DNA of 64,000 nt from Tethya wilhelma (GCA_964030475.1 CAXIPT010000007.1:541358-605357); one strand, 5' to 3'; positions 1 through 15,826 are shown, numbered from the stretch's first letter. Numbers and translations are program-made. The notes: generated by a model not told the origin, from the letters alone.

Positions 1-42
1 ATTCTGGAGGGTGGGAGTCTCTGGTCTCAGCTCATAACAGAG

Positions 43-2932
<2,890 letters not shown>

Positions 2933-3452
2933 TAGCATGTGTTTTTGATGGTCTGATGTATTGCACAACCATCAGAGTATAGTTCTAGCTAGACTAGCTC
3001 ACTGTACCTCCACACATTCTGGTCATGCCAAAGGTTCATGCCCTCATTTGGGAACTCCTATGGTTCCTTGTTTACCGAGTTACTCTTGTGTGAAACGTGA
3101 TGGGCTCATATTTGAGGCATTGGTATGACGGGAATTTAATTAGGTTGGAATTTTTCAACTGGTTGTTGTCCAGCAACAGCTGATTTAAGTTTAGTTTAAC
3201 CCTTTGTTTACTGTATTTATATACCATACAGGTGCCTCCTTCAGCATCCTAGCTTTATGTAGCTCTGTGGTTTTTGATTTATGCATCACTATATTGAATG
3301 TTACCATGCATACACACACACACATACTGATTATGTTTAATTTATATACATACTGCTCACAAGCTTTTCATGTTGTCCAGATTGTGTTTAGTTTGTATTC
3401 ATGAACTCTTCGCACTTCAATATACATTCTAATGTTGAAGTCATTTTTGTAA
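2933..3452. other. intergenic spacer between ERK and CDC45
   Basis: About 600 bp with no open coding exon recognised. It should hold the ERK 3' UTR and the 5' side of the CDC45 promoter. No clear poly(A) signal could be assigned. Confidence 0.5.
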
Positions 3453-3504
3453 TTCGCGCCAATTTGCCGCCAGTCACACGCGCGCCGCGCGCTACGTTCC
3501 CGCC
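3453..3504 (+). promoter_or_regulatory. two E2F-like sites upstream of CDC45
   Basis: TTCGCGCCAA (3453-3462) and TTCCCGCC (3497-3504) sit about 105 and 55 bp upstream of the CDC45 start in a short GC-rich stretch. Both match the E2F/DP half-site core (reverse complement TTGGCGCGAA and GGCGGGAA). CDC45 is an established E2F target in animals, so the location fits; function is inferred. Confidence 0.6.
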
Positions 3505-3557
3505 AAAATTCGAAAATATAAAATTTGAACTGAAGAGGAACCAGCTGGTAGCGAAGA

Positions 3558-4013
3558 ATGGGGATCATTGAGAGAATAAAGGAAGATTTTTATCAGCGCA
3601 TTTGTTCAGAGGTAATTTAAACTCATTATAAGAACATTAAAGATGTACTGTAGCTGTTTGTACAGCCAAAGACTCTTAGAGAGTGTGTATTCTAAATAAC
3701 GCCCACCATAACATTGTCTGCCTCACCCTGCTGTGCAGCATGTACTGGTGCTGGCGGCTTTGGATGTGGACTCCTTATGTGCCTGCAAGATTCTACAGTC
3801 TCTCTTCAAAGCAGACAATGTGAAGCACACACTCATACCAGTAGCAGGCAAGAGTGAACTGCAGACAGCATTTGCCGACCATGCCGACCAGGTAAGGTCA
3901 TCTCATACACTTGCTTCCTCAGATTAAGGTATGTTTTTGACTCACTGGAGTGATTGGCACATAGTGCTTTGTACATGGCATATAGTATACGAGCTACAAT
4001 AGGTTTAACACTT

Positions 4014-4078
<65 letters not shown>

Positions 4079-7000
4079 AACAGGTGAAATCTGTGGTGTT
4101 GATAAACTGCGGTGGACCACTCAACCTCCTTGAGCTGCTCCAACCAGAGGATGAGAGTGTCTCCTTCTTCATCGTGGACAGCAGGAGGCCCTACGAGTTG
4201 GACAACGTCTACAACCAGGATCAAGTGAACATCGTACTGAGAGAGGGAGAACCGTTGGAAGTGCCTGAATTTGACGATATCTATGCTTCTGATGTATGTG
4301 TGTTTTTGGGGGGGGGTGGGGGGGGGGGTTACTGGCAAATGTTTTTTTTTTTACTTTTAAGCTCTTTTAGTAGTTTACTTTTTGGTTTCTCCAATGTTTT
4401 ATTGGCATGATCTTCTTACCTTGTTTGTTTCTCTCTCCCCCCCTCCCTTAGGAAGATGATGGCTCTGATGGTGAGTATTACTCTGAAGGAGAAGACAGTG
4501 CCCCTCCTGGTAGCAAGAGGAAGAGAACTGGAGAAGAGGTAGAAAGAAATATGTTAACCTGTCTTGATTTGTTCTCTTCTTGCCCCCTCTGTAGAGCTCT
4601 TATGAAGCCAGGAGAAAGAGACATCTGTGGAGGAGGAAAAGGTGAGACTTGACTATTGCTGATGTCATTGGTGTACCAAATGTTTGTTTTTCTTACAGAG
4701 AAGAAATTTTGTACAAATATTATGAATTTTCACACCATGGAACTGCCGTAAGCTATAGTTGACATCTTACATGTGGTCATCCAGTGACCCCCCCCCTCTC
4801 TCTCTCTCTCTCTCCTCTACCCCCAACCTTTGCCCCCTGTGTGTTGCAGGCCTCCCTGGTGATGTGTGACTTGGCACTGAAACTGAGTCGAGTGGACAAT
4901 GACCTCATCTGGTGGGCAATAATTGGACTCACAGAACAACTTCTCTACGAAAAAATTGATCGGTAATAGGGGCAGCCCCCTTAATGAATATTGATGCATA
5001 GCCATATTATTTATGAATATTAATCATTTTGGAACGTATGATTAATTTTTCACTTTCAGGGAACAGTATGTGACTGATGTACACACACTACAGCCCCATG
5101 TTATCAGGATGAACAGAAGGTAAGGTGTATGGATGTATTTTTGTGTGCAGTTGTAAACAGGTTGGGCACTCTCTTTCAGAGAAGTTTTTTTCTTTCTTTT
5201 TTTTCTTTCCTTCAGTGATGAAGATGCCCCTCCCTCCTCCATTAATTCAATGAGGATCTCATTTGACAACGAGTAAAACATCTCACGCTCACATGATAAT
5301 ATCCTATGTAAATTATTATTTTAGTGTGTCCACCTCTCCAGGTTGAGACTAGTTCTGTACAGACACTGGACTCTTTATGATAGTCTCTGTCACTCCGAGT
5401 ACACCGTCTGCAAGTGAGTAGTTAGCCATAGACAAGGTGTTGGATAATCTTTTCATTTTATTTCAAGTTTTGCTAAAATTGCTTTCTCTCAGATTAAAAG
5501 TTTGGTCTATGAAAGGACAGAAGAAAATGTTAGAACTCCTAGCCAAGATGGGGTAGGAACTTGATAAAAAGTTTCCAATTTTCAAAACCATTTTTCCTTC
5601 TCTCCTTCCATCATCTCACTCCTCTCTGTCAAGGCTGCCGCTGGTTCAGAGCAAGCAGAAGTTCTCTGCCATGGAAGTTCACTATAGAGAGAACTTGAAA
5701 CAGAATATTGGCGAAGCCTCGAAGCAATTTCAATTAGACGATCTAACTTATGGATCTTTTGTGGCGCAGTTTGGCTACAAGACAAAGGTAAGACGTAAGA
5801 AAAAGTTGGGTTTTTTTCCTAAATTGAAAGTTTTTGCAATTTTATTTCATTCGATTGTGTCTTTGTAGTTGTGTGCCTCTGACATGGTTCATTGTGTGTC
5901 TGCACTAATGGAGTCCCCAGAGAAGCCATTCTCAGAGGCCTTCCTGGAAGCACTGGAGTCTCTCTCAAGGTACCAGCCGATCCGTGCTAGTAATGACTGT
6001 ATGTGTGTGTGGAAAATGTAATGGCTGTCTCACGATGTATTCTCCAGGAGCAATTTGACAAAGATACAAGTTGGCATTGAGTTGGCTAAACATCAGGTAC
6101 ATTTGAAATGTAATTAAAGCGGGAAATTTTTTTTGCAGTCAAATCTTTTGTTTTTGAAAGTGTTTTTCGTGTTTGCATATATCATGAATTTGATTCGCTA
6201 TCATGTCTGCAAACATTAAAGTAATTATAATAGAAGGTTTTACAAACTCTTGAGTATTGTTTTCATCATTGTGTAATTTGAAATCTGTGATAAAAATTAA
6301 ATTTTGGTGATCAGACTGATGTGATGTGCTTTATTGTGAAAAAAATATCAGCTGTCATTTCTTAACGACAGCTGGTGATGTTGTCTTCTGTTCAATGGAG
6401 CTGCTGTTTTCACACACAAAATGAGCATCTTTCTCTCTTCAACACACACACACACACTCACACACAGCAAGTTGCCATAGTAACACAAGTGGGGAACTTC
6501 ATCGACACCCATCAGGTCGTGTGCACAGGTCCATTCATCTATGCCTATGTGGAGGAGGTGAGAAACAGATGTCGTATCAAATGGTTGTGTAACTTCATCC
6601 AAACTGAATAGCACCATTTGGCACGACTGTCTTTAGTCCAACATGGCACACTGCTACATTTCTCACACTTGCATGCATTCACTGAGGTTGATTAAACCGT
6701 CTTTGATGTAATTGTGCTACTTTTGTTTTAACATTTTTGAAGTTGATTTGTATGTGTGTGTGTTCCAGGGTTCACCAAATGTGAAGTGTTTCTCTAAGCC
6801 GATCATGTTGTCAAAACTGGCTAGGTTTCTCAGAGAGGCTTGGATTGTACAGGTATATCACTGCTTAGGCCTAGGTTTAGCCTTGTTCCCAAACTCCCTC
6901 AAATAGTCTAGCATTGTACACACACACATGCACTAACAGAATCGCAAGAATAAAGACACTAAAGATCTCCCGTTCATTCTCTCAGCGCCTCTGAACATCA

Positions 7001-8286
7001 GTGACGGTATGTACACTCCACCAAGATACACACAGTCTCAGATTGCTCACATAATGTATATAGTCCTTCTATTGTATGTGAATGAAAGAGAAACATGCAA
7101 AGTGTATTTTCATTATCAGAGTGCAACTTTGTCACTGTGCCTCTGTGGTGTGAATGCCACTGGCTATACAAGAGCTTGTTGCTCACTATCCGGGCAATTG
7201 TTCATATTTGAGCTGCCCTACCTACGTATAAGGTATGGTGGCGTTCCACACTCCCTGGCTCTATTCACAGGCAGCTGATATCATGAGCTCTGGCTATATA
7301 CGTAATGTGAACTACATGCGCCCCTGGGTAGGTGTTTGGTAGTGATAGATGGTCAAGTCACGTATTAGGAAGATGGGTGTTATAACTCCTGCACTTCTGT
7401 TATGGTGCCAGTTGCCTCCAGTTTGAGGTATTGGGAGGAGGTCACCACACCATAGATCATTATCTATGACCACACCCTGCTGACTGAGGGGGGTGTTCAC
7501 TGTGGTGTGTATTGTCCTTGGCAGTTGATGGGAGCTGCGTTGATCTTAATGGAAGTTGAGGCATTGTGTCATATTTTGTGTGTGTTGGTCAATTTCTCCA
7601 GTGGTTTGGGGAATGGCTTGCAATGCACAGCAGCATTAAACACAGAGCCATGTGATTTGATTGAACCATTAGTCTAATGTGTGCACAATGATAGCATGTG
7701 ACTGCGGCTGTGGATGGGTGGCCATTAGCTCCCCAGTCTTGTCATAGATCATAGCATATTATCTATGGTCCGTGTGTACATTTCCAACAGTCACATGTTA
7801 GCCCAAAATCAAGACGTGGGCTTGCGAGTGAGAGATGGAGAGAGTGGTTTATTAATGTAGTTCTGAAAGGCATTCAGTGGCCATTTTTGCTTGAGTGTTT
7901 CGTTTAGTTTCATAATTACTATCCATACAGATACGTGCTTAATTATAGGAGTTCCCCCTCATTCAGAAGACACACACAGAACGTAAGATTCAGCAATGTT
8001 AGCACCGCCATTGATCATTTAGCTTGATCCTTTTTTTGTGAAATATAATAATTGCAGAGAGTTCACTAGAGCATTTCAACATGCTGCTGACCGGATTCAA
8101 GCTAGAGCTACCTTCAACCATTTTGACGGATCAGGTACGTGTTTTGTGAAGAAAAGAAACTAGTAGAGAGAGTTTTTGAGTGTGAAGAACTTCTTGTGTG
8201 TGTCCATTTTCTTTGTAGTGGTTGAGATGAAGAATGATGACAGGGGCAAGTTCTTTGACGCACTCACAGCACTCTCAGCAGTTTGA
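3558..8286 (+). CDS. CDC45: CDC45 replication initiation factor, 20 exons
   Basis: CDC45 is a subunit of the nuclear CMG (CDC45-MCM2-7-GINS) helicase that unwinds DNA at replication forks. Exons: 3558-3611, 3739-3891, 4084-4293, 4452-4538, 4595-4641, 4699-4747, 4850-4962, 5060-5119, 5216-5272, 5342-5413, 5493-5552, 5634-5787, 5869-5969, 6048-6096, 6468-6557, 6769-6852, 6940-7006, 7949-7982, 8058-8134, 8219-8286. Phases agree throughout and give 561 codons, near the 566 of human. Recognisable blocks are VLVLAALDVDSLCACKILQ near the N-terminus (DHH-like fold), an acidic stretch then a basic stretch around exons 4-5, LIWWAIIGLTE, LMESPEK and the terminal KFFDALTALSA. Between exons 17 and 18 the protein looks about eight residues shorter than human, so a micro-exon in the 942-bp intron is possible. 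The ATG lies just after the E2F-like sites. Confidence 0.95.
4015..4075 (+). repeat. (CA)n tract before CDC45 exon 3
   Basis: About 30 CA units end 8 bp before the exon 3 acceptor. They replace the usual pyrimidine tract on that side. Confidence 0.9.
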
Positions 8287-8593
8287 CACTTTGCACGAAG
8301 ATTATTGTGCACTGTTTATTTGTTGTTGTTTGTTTATTTGTTTGTTTATTTTTTATTTACATTGTATTATTATTGTATATTAAATTTATTTCAACAATTT
8401 TAAGTGAGAAAAAGTAATGTTGAAAATTGCATAATGAAAATTACATCATTATGTCAGACGTTATCAATAGCAATGAATATGATTATTCTGGTTGGACTAT
8501 AAAAAGGTTGCAAGTTTCTCTAGCTCTGTCAGTATTAGCTAGACTTTGAGACTAGCAGCTGTAGGAGTTAATTTGGGAGAAGTTGGAAGCAAG

Positions 8594-9369
8594 ATGGTTT
8601 TCTCAAGAATAATGGTTTCTTTCTTGATCATTGGTGAGTCATATCACTTCACACAAGATATATTATACCAGTATATAAAGAAGAATCTCTTTTTACTATA
8701 TAATAATTTATTACTAGCTACTTTATGGTTAAATTTTCTCTTTTGCTGTCAGTAACTGTTGCAATAATTGCTATCTCTTGGGATTCATTGATCCTTGCAG
8801 CCTCATTGGCAGTGGTGTGTCTCTCCATGCCTGGCAAGTCAGGAACAAAGGGACGTGGACCTGCTGAAGAACGTGAGTGAAGTATTATAATTTATGCAAT
8901 GTCAAACAGATACATGAACTTCTTCAATGATTCTTTGTATGCTCTTGTTTTTTTCCCCTCTTCCATAATTTCCATCAACAAGCATTTGATGCAAGATAAT
9001 ATATAGGTTGATTCACAATTATTTTATATTCTCTTACATAATTCGCTGGTTTTTATCCCTTTCATGGATCGATGTGTCAACAAAGTTTAACATTTGATAC
9101 AGAACAAGAGAGAGATCGAGATTGTTTTATTTGCTGTTCCACAAATTCTCTCATTTCCAGCCTTGGACTGCCATGAGCAGAGAGACAGAGCTCGTCATCC
9201 TGAGCATGTGTGCTGTGAGGAAGATGGCACCTTCTGTCCTCTCCAGTGTGACACCAAGATGTGTCACTGTGTGGACACAGAGACAGGGCTCCGACTCAAC
9301 ACCAGGAAACACATGATGCGACAAGAGGAGGTCAACTGCACAGCAGGTATGGGAATAGCGCCTAAGCTC

Positions 9370-9425
<56 letters not shown>

Positions 9426-12400
9426 GATCTGAGATTTTTATTTTAACTAGCTNTAGATATGAGATTTTTAAGTATAACTAGCCGTAGCCTCTACACTTAG
9501 TCTCATTCCTAGTAAAATATAACATCAGATTTAACAAATTATTATTATTTTCCTTCTTATTTGTCTTCTGTTTTCCTTTTTCTATTTCTCTCTTCCTCCA
9601 GAGTTCCAGTGCCCAACCTTCATGTGTGATAAGGCCTGTGACCATGGTTACAGGATGGACAACAACGAGTGTCAGACCTGCCATTGCAGCCCACCCCCTC
9701 CCCGCCAGAGGTGCCCCACGGTGAAGATGGTGGAAGATGGCGGCTGCCACTGCGACTGTGTTAGTGAGCCAGAGAAGGCAGGGCCAGGACCAAAACATGC
9801 TCGTGAGATGACCTGCCCATCATGCAACACTACCTGCAGTGAAGCAGCCACAAGTGAGGAGTATAATGGTTAACACGTTTACATGCATCTAGAATTGTTT
9901 GAAACTGTGTAGTTGAGAATTTCATGGTCTACAGTCATGATAATATGCATTGATGATTGCTGTGTAACTATCTTAATACAACTGTATTCCACATAATATT
10001 TATATCTTAAAATCAAAATTTAAATTTAAAGCAGAGGTTTGAGCTACATGTAGGTGCAAAGTTTTGTTTTAGAGTGAGAAAATTTTAATTGTAGTGCCTG
10101 TATTATGGTTCCAGCTGGTGCTGAATTGAAGAGGCATCTGATCATATATTGTGTCATACAATGAAATTGTGAGAAGAACATTATTGCCGGCTGTTGTCAG
10201 ATAATAGGCCAAGTGGTTTCCTTTAGAAAATGACAAGGTTGAAAAAGTAGTTCTATTCAACATCTTTAACTCTTTCTCTCGTCCATTAAATAAACATGCG
10301 TTGCTATGGCAATGTATGGAGATATAATGTATTCAATATTTTGTGACAACACACATGCAGGGAGCTGTTCCAATGACTGTGAAACTGATGAAACACTGCA
10401 GTCTGTTGGCGCCCACGGTAGAGAGATGTGTGTCACAAGTAAGGCTTCACACTTACACAAGTTACCCCAATATATAGCCTATAATGCTGTACTATGGATG
10501 TTAGTATACCAACATCATAATATTATTATTTCTTTGAAAACAAAAGTCCCAAAATTTATCTTTGTTTCTCAATCGTATACAGCACAAAATTGATCATCAT
10601 TATTGTTTTAAATATGATGACATTATGTAATCTTGGTCCCCCTCCAGATCTTGCGGCAGATGCTCCTTGTACGCCAGAGGAAGATGACGATGATATCGCT
10701 GGTCCCGGGCCAGGGGGTCCAAAGGTCAAAGGTCCCGGAAAGAGGAGCAAAGTGGGCATGATCAAGCAAGCATCGACTCCGTGCACGAGCGGTCATGTGT
10801 GTCAGCAGGTGGGACTGGACAGGGAGAGTGGGAGGAGAGAGAACAGATGCAAAATGGAGAAAACTGAATGTATGTAAGGTCTGCATAATATGGTTGCTAG
10901 CAACTCCAATAACCTCATTCCCACCATGCACTGATACACACACCTTGTTTCCATCGGGGGACCTGTGAAACTGTTTCTTTTATGCCGCATACATTTTACC
11001 TTTAAAGTGATCAATCTCTGATCATGCTTGTATATACCTGCAAGCACTCTCAACTAATAGTACTTTAATAGCTTATACCTTGGTATCTAGCGACTAAAAG
11101 GTCTGTAGAATAAATATTATTTCTCCTCGTGCTGAGTCGTGCATATTTTATGGGGAAGCAGTATACATGTAACAACATACCTGGTCAATAGCATAATAAC
11201 TATTATAATTATTATTGTCGTCAGTTACGATTATATTGTTTTACGTATTTCATCCCCCCCCCCACACACATGCACTCCAGCTGCTTGTGTCATGGCCAGA
11301 GCTGACGACTCCTCCATCAAGTGTGACCCTAGAGGCACTTTCTCCCCCCTCCAGTGTCGGCCCATCATGGACGAGGGTAATGAAACAAGCTCCACCCCTT
11401 CTTCTCGGAGTCGAAGGAAGAAGGGCAAGGAGATGTACCCCCAGATGTGTCGCTGTGTGACCACTGAGGAGGGGGAGACAGTGAATGGGACTGAGAGGAT
11501 CGTGGAGATGGGAGAGAAGAAACCAAACTGCAAGAATGGTGAGTTGAACATTTAGATGCCATGCCTGTGGCAGCTTTGGATGAGCATGTGGAAATTTTGT
11601 GCAAGTTATAGTAGTACCTATTTTATCAATCTCCGACTAAAAGAAAAAAAAAATTCTATAGCTTACTTTGATTTATTATAATAAGTAATTAAATTTTGAG
11701 AAAACATAATCTATAATTAATTATTCTCTTGAGTTGGCTACTCTTCTTACTATAAATATCATTAATTATAATTATTATTACTATTGCATCTATTACCAAT
11801 CAACCAATCATCTCTCTCTCTAGTGTACAAGAAGTGCAAGGTGGATGGTCTCAACCCCCGATCCAAGAAGTTTACGGTGCCTCATGGCGGAGAGTACTTT
11901 GACAAGGAGAACTGTCGCACGTGTCAGTGTGTGGATGGAGACGCGGACGCCATCTGCAGGTGAGGGGGAGCAGCTACGTGGGTGGGTCCCACTGGGGGAG
12001 GGTGTGGTTGGGTAATTAATAATATTTATACAATTCTACACAGCTTAAATTTTGTTCCGATTTGAGTTCAACCGTTGTTTTTCTTGTCAAAGTTTGAGTC
12101 CTTGCACTTACTGATTATGAATATCTCCTTACTATATACAAGTATTATACTGGATTGAGTTCAATGCTTAATATGTGTGTATTTATTCTCCAGTCTCGCC
12201 ATCATACCGCTTGCTATTAGTATTTCTACAAAAAAATATAATATTATGTTTGTGGTGTTTAAAGACTTGTAATCTACCTCTCCATCTTGTGTCCAGTGAG
12301 TCTGGTAACTGTACGGTGCTGACAGCTGATGGTCCTGACAGGGAGCCTGCCAACTGCACCCTGGAGGATGGGCAGGTGGTGCCCCACGATGGGACCCTCA

Positions 12401-13185
12401 AGGTCGGCTGCAGGATGTGCGGCTGTAAGAATGGGCGGGCCAGATGTACCAAGAGAAGAGACTGCAAGGTGAAGAATATAATTATGATTATATCAATACT
12501 GTGATGTTAGATCTCTAGTACCTGCATGTGCACACATAATATTGGGATTGTGTTATATGATAAATTATTTTGCTGGCAAAAAAATATTTCAGCTGTTAGA
12601 TTTTCACCTCAAGTTTGCATTTTTGCCATTGCAGATGATCAGTATGAACATAATTAGACTCAGCTGCACTGCCAGGGTAGCTAAGTCATTAACACTGTTA
12701 ATTGTTGTGTGTGGTTTTGCATCTATAAAGTCAAATATATATAGCAATCTTCATATTGTCTGCCCACTGATTGTGTGTACTGTGTTACTTAATTGTCCAC
12801 TCGGTCCAAACAGGATGGTGTGGAAGGGGGAGACCCCTGCGATCGTTGCCTCAGACGACCCCCTGGTCCCGTGTGTGGTCCAGACGGTCGTAACCATCTC
12901 TCCCAGTGCACTGCTATCGAGTGTGCCAAGCTCTCCTCCGTGGACCTTGAAGATGGACCTTGTCAGAGCCAGGTGAGAGGAGAAAGAGATCTTTTGGCAT
13001 CTTTCACTCTTTTTGAGAAGAGTGAAGAGTCCATGGAGTGATCTGTGGTACTGCTGTTGTTGCTGCAGGACGTGTGTGAGCGTCACCCTTGTAGGGAGGG
13101 GCAGATCTGTGTCAGGAATGGGGGCGTGGCTTGTATGGGAAAGAGAGGATGTCGTCCTCACCAACTGAGACAGTGTGGTAGGTGA

Positions 13186-13274
<89 letters not shown>

Positions 13275-15376
13275 CTTTCTAACACAGCTTTGTGGGCAAT
13301 TGATTATTCTTGTATTAAGTTAACAATTCAAATTGCCATTCACCACAATCATAGCATAATTACTAAAATTTCCCATCCTTATCCTTCCAGTTCGTATTAA
13401 TGATCTCAAGTGTCCCACTGACAACTCCACCACGGAGGAGGCCGACCCAGAGGACCAGGTGTGTGGAGATGATGGACAGACCTACTCCAGCCTCTGCCAT
13501 CTCATCCAGAGCACCGTCAATGTCTACGTGGTCCACTCTGGCCCCTGTGAGGACCCCGAGTGCCAGGGGGGAGAGGTGAGTGTACTTTGACCGTTGGTTG
13601 TCCATTCATTGGTAGGATAGTAATAAGTGTCCCTTTTAAATTGCTGAGTCAGCAAGTGGATTTGCATACCTAATGTAATTCCATTGCAACAATATGAATC
13701 TCTAACCATTGTGGTCACAAATTTTAATGATAGAGTTATAGCTCAGTAAAGACACATGTACTTGCAATTGTACCCTTGAAGGCCTTGATACACACCACAC
13801 CTGTACCTCCTTTCGGCTATTGATAAAGTTGATAAGAAGATTATTTGCACCTCCCGTTAAGTGTGTTATAATATTATTTCACAATATATGACATCTCTTT
13901 TCTCTCCTCCCCTCCCAGGTGTGTGGTCGTGATGGAGTGACCTATCCTAACCAGTGTGTCCTGGCGAGCCTCGCCACGGTCCGGGTCGACTATCAGGGGG
14001 CATGTGCAACGGGCGAGTCGGCTGAAGAGATCTGCTCCCAGGTCCTCTCAGGAGGGAGGTGTGAGGTGTCAGCCAGTGAGTGTGATCACCCTGTCTTCCC
14101 AGAGGATGGCTGCTGCCCCGAGTGTGGTGAGTGGGTGGGGTCAGTGTGAGGTTGTATGTGGGTAGGCCAATTTGTACGTGGAATATGAAACAAAAACACT
14201 TTTTATATGATATTTTTGTGGAATTGAAAAATCACTGTTGGGCGAACATTAGCAGTTATAACTTGAACATGAGCAGTTATAACTCAAATATGATCAGTTA
14301 TAACTCAAATTTGAGCAATTAATATTATAACTTATAACTGCTGTGCCAGTACGAGTTATAACTGCTCATGTTTGAGTTATAACTGGTCATATTTGAGTTA
14401 CAACTTCTGTGTGTGAGTTATAACTGTCAACCCTTCAATAGGCACAACTTTGTATTACAAATTTCAAAGTGAAGTTAGTAGTACTAGTACCATGGCAGTA
14501 ATAGAAACAGATCAATCAATACAGCTTGACTAATACCTCTACCATTCATTAGCTATAGACTGCCATGTAATATGAGTCATTGACGCAGTATTAATGGCTG
14601 CCATGACTCCCCCCCCCATCCATCCAGGTGGTGTTGTCCTCCTCACTGTGGACCGTGAAGCCCTAACAGACGCTGCAGAGACCAACCCTGACATCCAGAC
14701 CGTCGATACCTTCTCCCTGGAGCTGCTCCAGGCCACCATCTTCCAGGGTCTGGAGGGTAAGTGCACCATCGAGGTGAGCCTGACTCATGGAGAAGACCTG
14801 CAGATTGTCCTCACAGCCAGTAGTGAGGAGTTCTCTGAGCTGTGTAACAACAAGAGCAAGGTGAGGATAATTATTGACAATGGAAAAGAAAAAATATTTA
14901 ACTTTGAATTAAAATTTGCCACATGAAAATCATAGCTAGCTATAGGCATATTGGATGACTGGCATGCAAGTCAAAACTTTGTAAAAGTTTACTGTTGCCT
15001 TCACTGCGTGACCCTCCTTATAATTCTTATCTTTCTGCAGGAGATTGCGTCCACAATGAACAACAAGGAGCTATTCATAGAAAGCTCCTCATCCACCACC
15101 TCCACTCAAGAACCAGTCCTTGCTCTCTCCCAGGTCTTTGATTTCGTCATGGCAGCTGACTCCTCTCCTGTTGTACAGCTGCAGCAAGATGGAGATGGAG
15201 ATGGAGATGGAGATGGAGATGGAGATGGAGATGGAGATGGAGATGGAGATGGCGATGGTGATGGTGTGACCTATGCGGCCTCAACAATGGCTGCCACTAC
15301 TGGAGGAGCGATGAGGCTGAGGGGTGCTTTTACTGGTCTCTTCTTTGTGGCCGTCCTGCTTGCTGCTGTGCTGTAG
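8594..15376 (+). CDS. secreted, probably GPI-anchored Kazal/thyroglobulin protein with RECK-like C-terminus, 15 exons
   Basis: Exons: 8594-8633, 8801-8872, 9161-9346, 9602-9853, 10361-10438, 10648-10869, 11281-11538, 11824-11959, 12297-12468, 12814-12972, 13069-13177, 13391-13575, 13919-14126, 14628-14860, 15041-15376; about 881 codons. Using the acceptor at 8800 yields a clean signal peptide (MVFSRIMVSFLIIASLAVVC). In order: thyroglobulin type-1 (exon 3, MCHCVDTETG), antistasin-like Cys motif (exon 4), Cys/acidic linkers (5-6), a second thyroglobulin type-1 (exon 7, MCRCV), two VWC-like segments (8-9), and Kazal-type segments (exon 10 VCGPDG; exon 12 VCGDDGQTYSSLC; exon 13 VCGRDGVTYPNQC). 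Then CCPEC and a non-Cys domain, a (DG)n tract, and a hydrophobic tail without cytoplasmic residues, typical of GPI attachment. Kazal repeats, the last domain and a GPI tail resemble RECK, a membrane metalloprotease and Wnt7 regulator; thyroglobulin domains are not part of vertebrate RECK as I know it. Gene structure is strong, orthology is moderate. Confidence 0.85.
9371..9482 (+). repeat. (TC)n tract and assembly N at 9453
   Basis: A TC run of about 27 units is followed by two near-copies of GAGATTTTTA..AACTAGC, one on each side of the single N at 9453. The N therefore looks like a join in intron 3 rather than a sequenced base. Confidence 0.7.
13188..13272 (+). repeat. (CT)n(CA)n compound microsatellite
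   Basis: CT units from about 13190 switch to CA units at about 13227 and run to about 13271, inside intron 11 of the RECK-like gene. Confidence 0.9.
14251..14430. repeat. palindrome-rich intronic array (AGTTATAACT x6)
   Basis: The perfect 10-bp palindrome AGTTATAACT occurs at 14254, 14274, 14296, 14354, 14375 and 14416, separated by ATGAGC/CAAATATGATC-type spacers. The spacers on the left half are inverted on the right half, so the whole block can fold. It lies in intron 13 of the RECK-like gene. Confidence 0.85.
15187..15264 (+). repeat. in-frame GGAGAT hexamer repeat coding (DG)n
   Basis: About a dozen GGAGAT/GGCGAT units in the last exon of the RECK-like gene encode an alternating Asp-Gly run between the last folded domain and the hydrophobic tail. 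The six-base unit keeps the frame whatever the copy number. Confidence 0.95.
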
Positions 15377-15558
15377 TTTTAGATATGAACAATTTATAAC
15401 TGCAACAATAATTAATCATTATAACATTATTATCATTGTACCAATATCTATGTTAATAATTGTTAATGCTTTGTGGTTTTGTGTCTTGTAGAATTTAATT
15501 AAAACAATTGACAATTAATTTTACTAACTTATCAATCATGGCGTAAGAAAATAATAAT

Positions 15559-15601
<43 letters not shown>

Positions 15602-15690
15602 ATGTGTGCATGCATCTTAATTTGCTGCAAATATTAATATTTTATTGTTTATGGAAAAATTTGCCATAAACGACCCTTTACCATTCTAGC
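15377..15690. other. spacer: AT-rich 3' flank and (GT)n
   Basis: Downstream of the RECK-like stop the sequence is AT-rich, with candidate poly(A) context near 15497 (AATTAAAACAA). A GT tract of about 20 units runs at 15562-15600. No exon is seen. Confidence 0.6.
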
Positions 15691-15693
15691 GCA

Positions 15694-15717
15694 TGACGTC
15701 ACTAATTTGGTCACGTG
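15694..15717 (+). promoter_or_regulatory. CRE palindrome and E-box upstream of MTMR-like gene
   Basis: TGACGTCA (15694-15701), the full CREB/ATF palindrome, and CACGTG (15712-15717) lie about 110-130 bp upstream of the candidate start. Both are perfect matches, but the role is inferred from position only. Confidence 0.45.
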
Positions 15718-15826
15718 GTTTTCTAGTGCGCGTTCAATATGACGTAATAAATTGGAGAAGACAACAAGGGTCCGTACTGATTCCGAGATGGACTCGGGCA
15801 CTTAAAAGAAACGCCTACGATAAGTA

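Noticed and set aside
11231..11551. Long minus-strand frames opposite RECK-like exons (also 10623-10943, 12751-13269)
   Set aside because: Shadows of GC-rich coding exons; no splice logic or family match on the minus strand.
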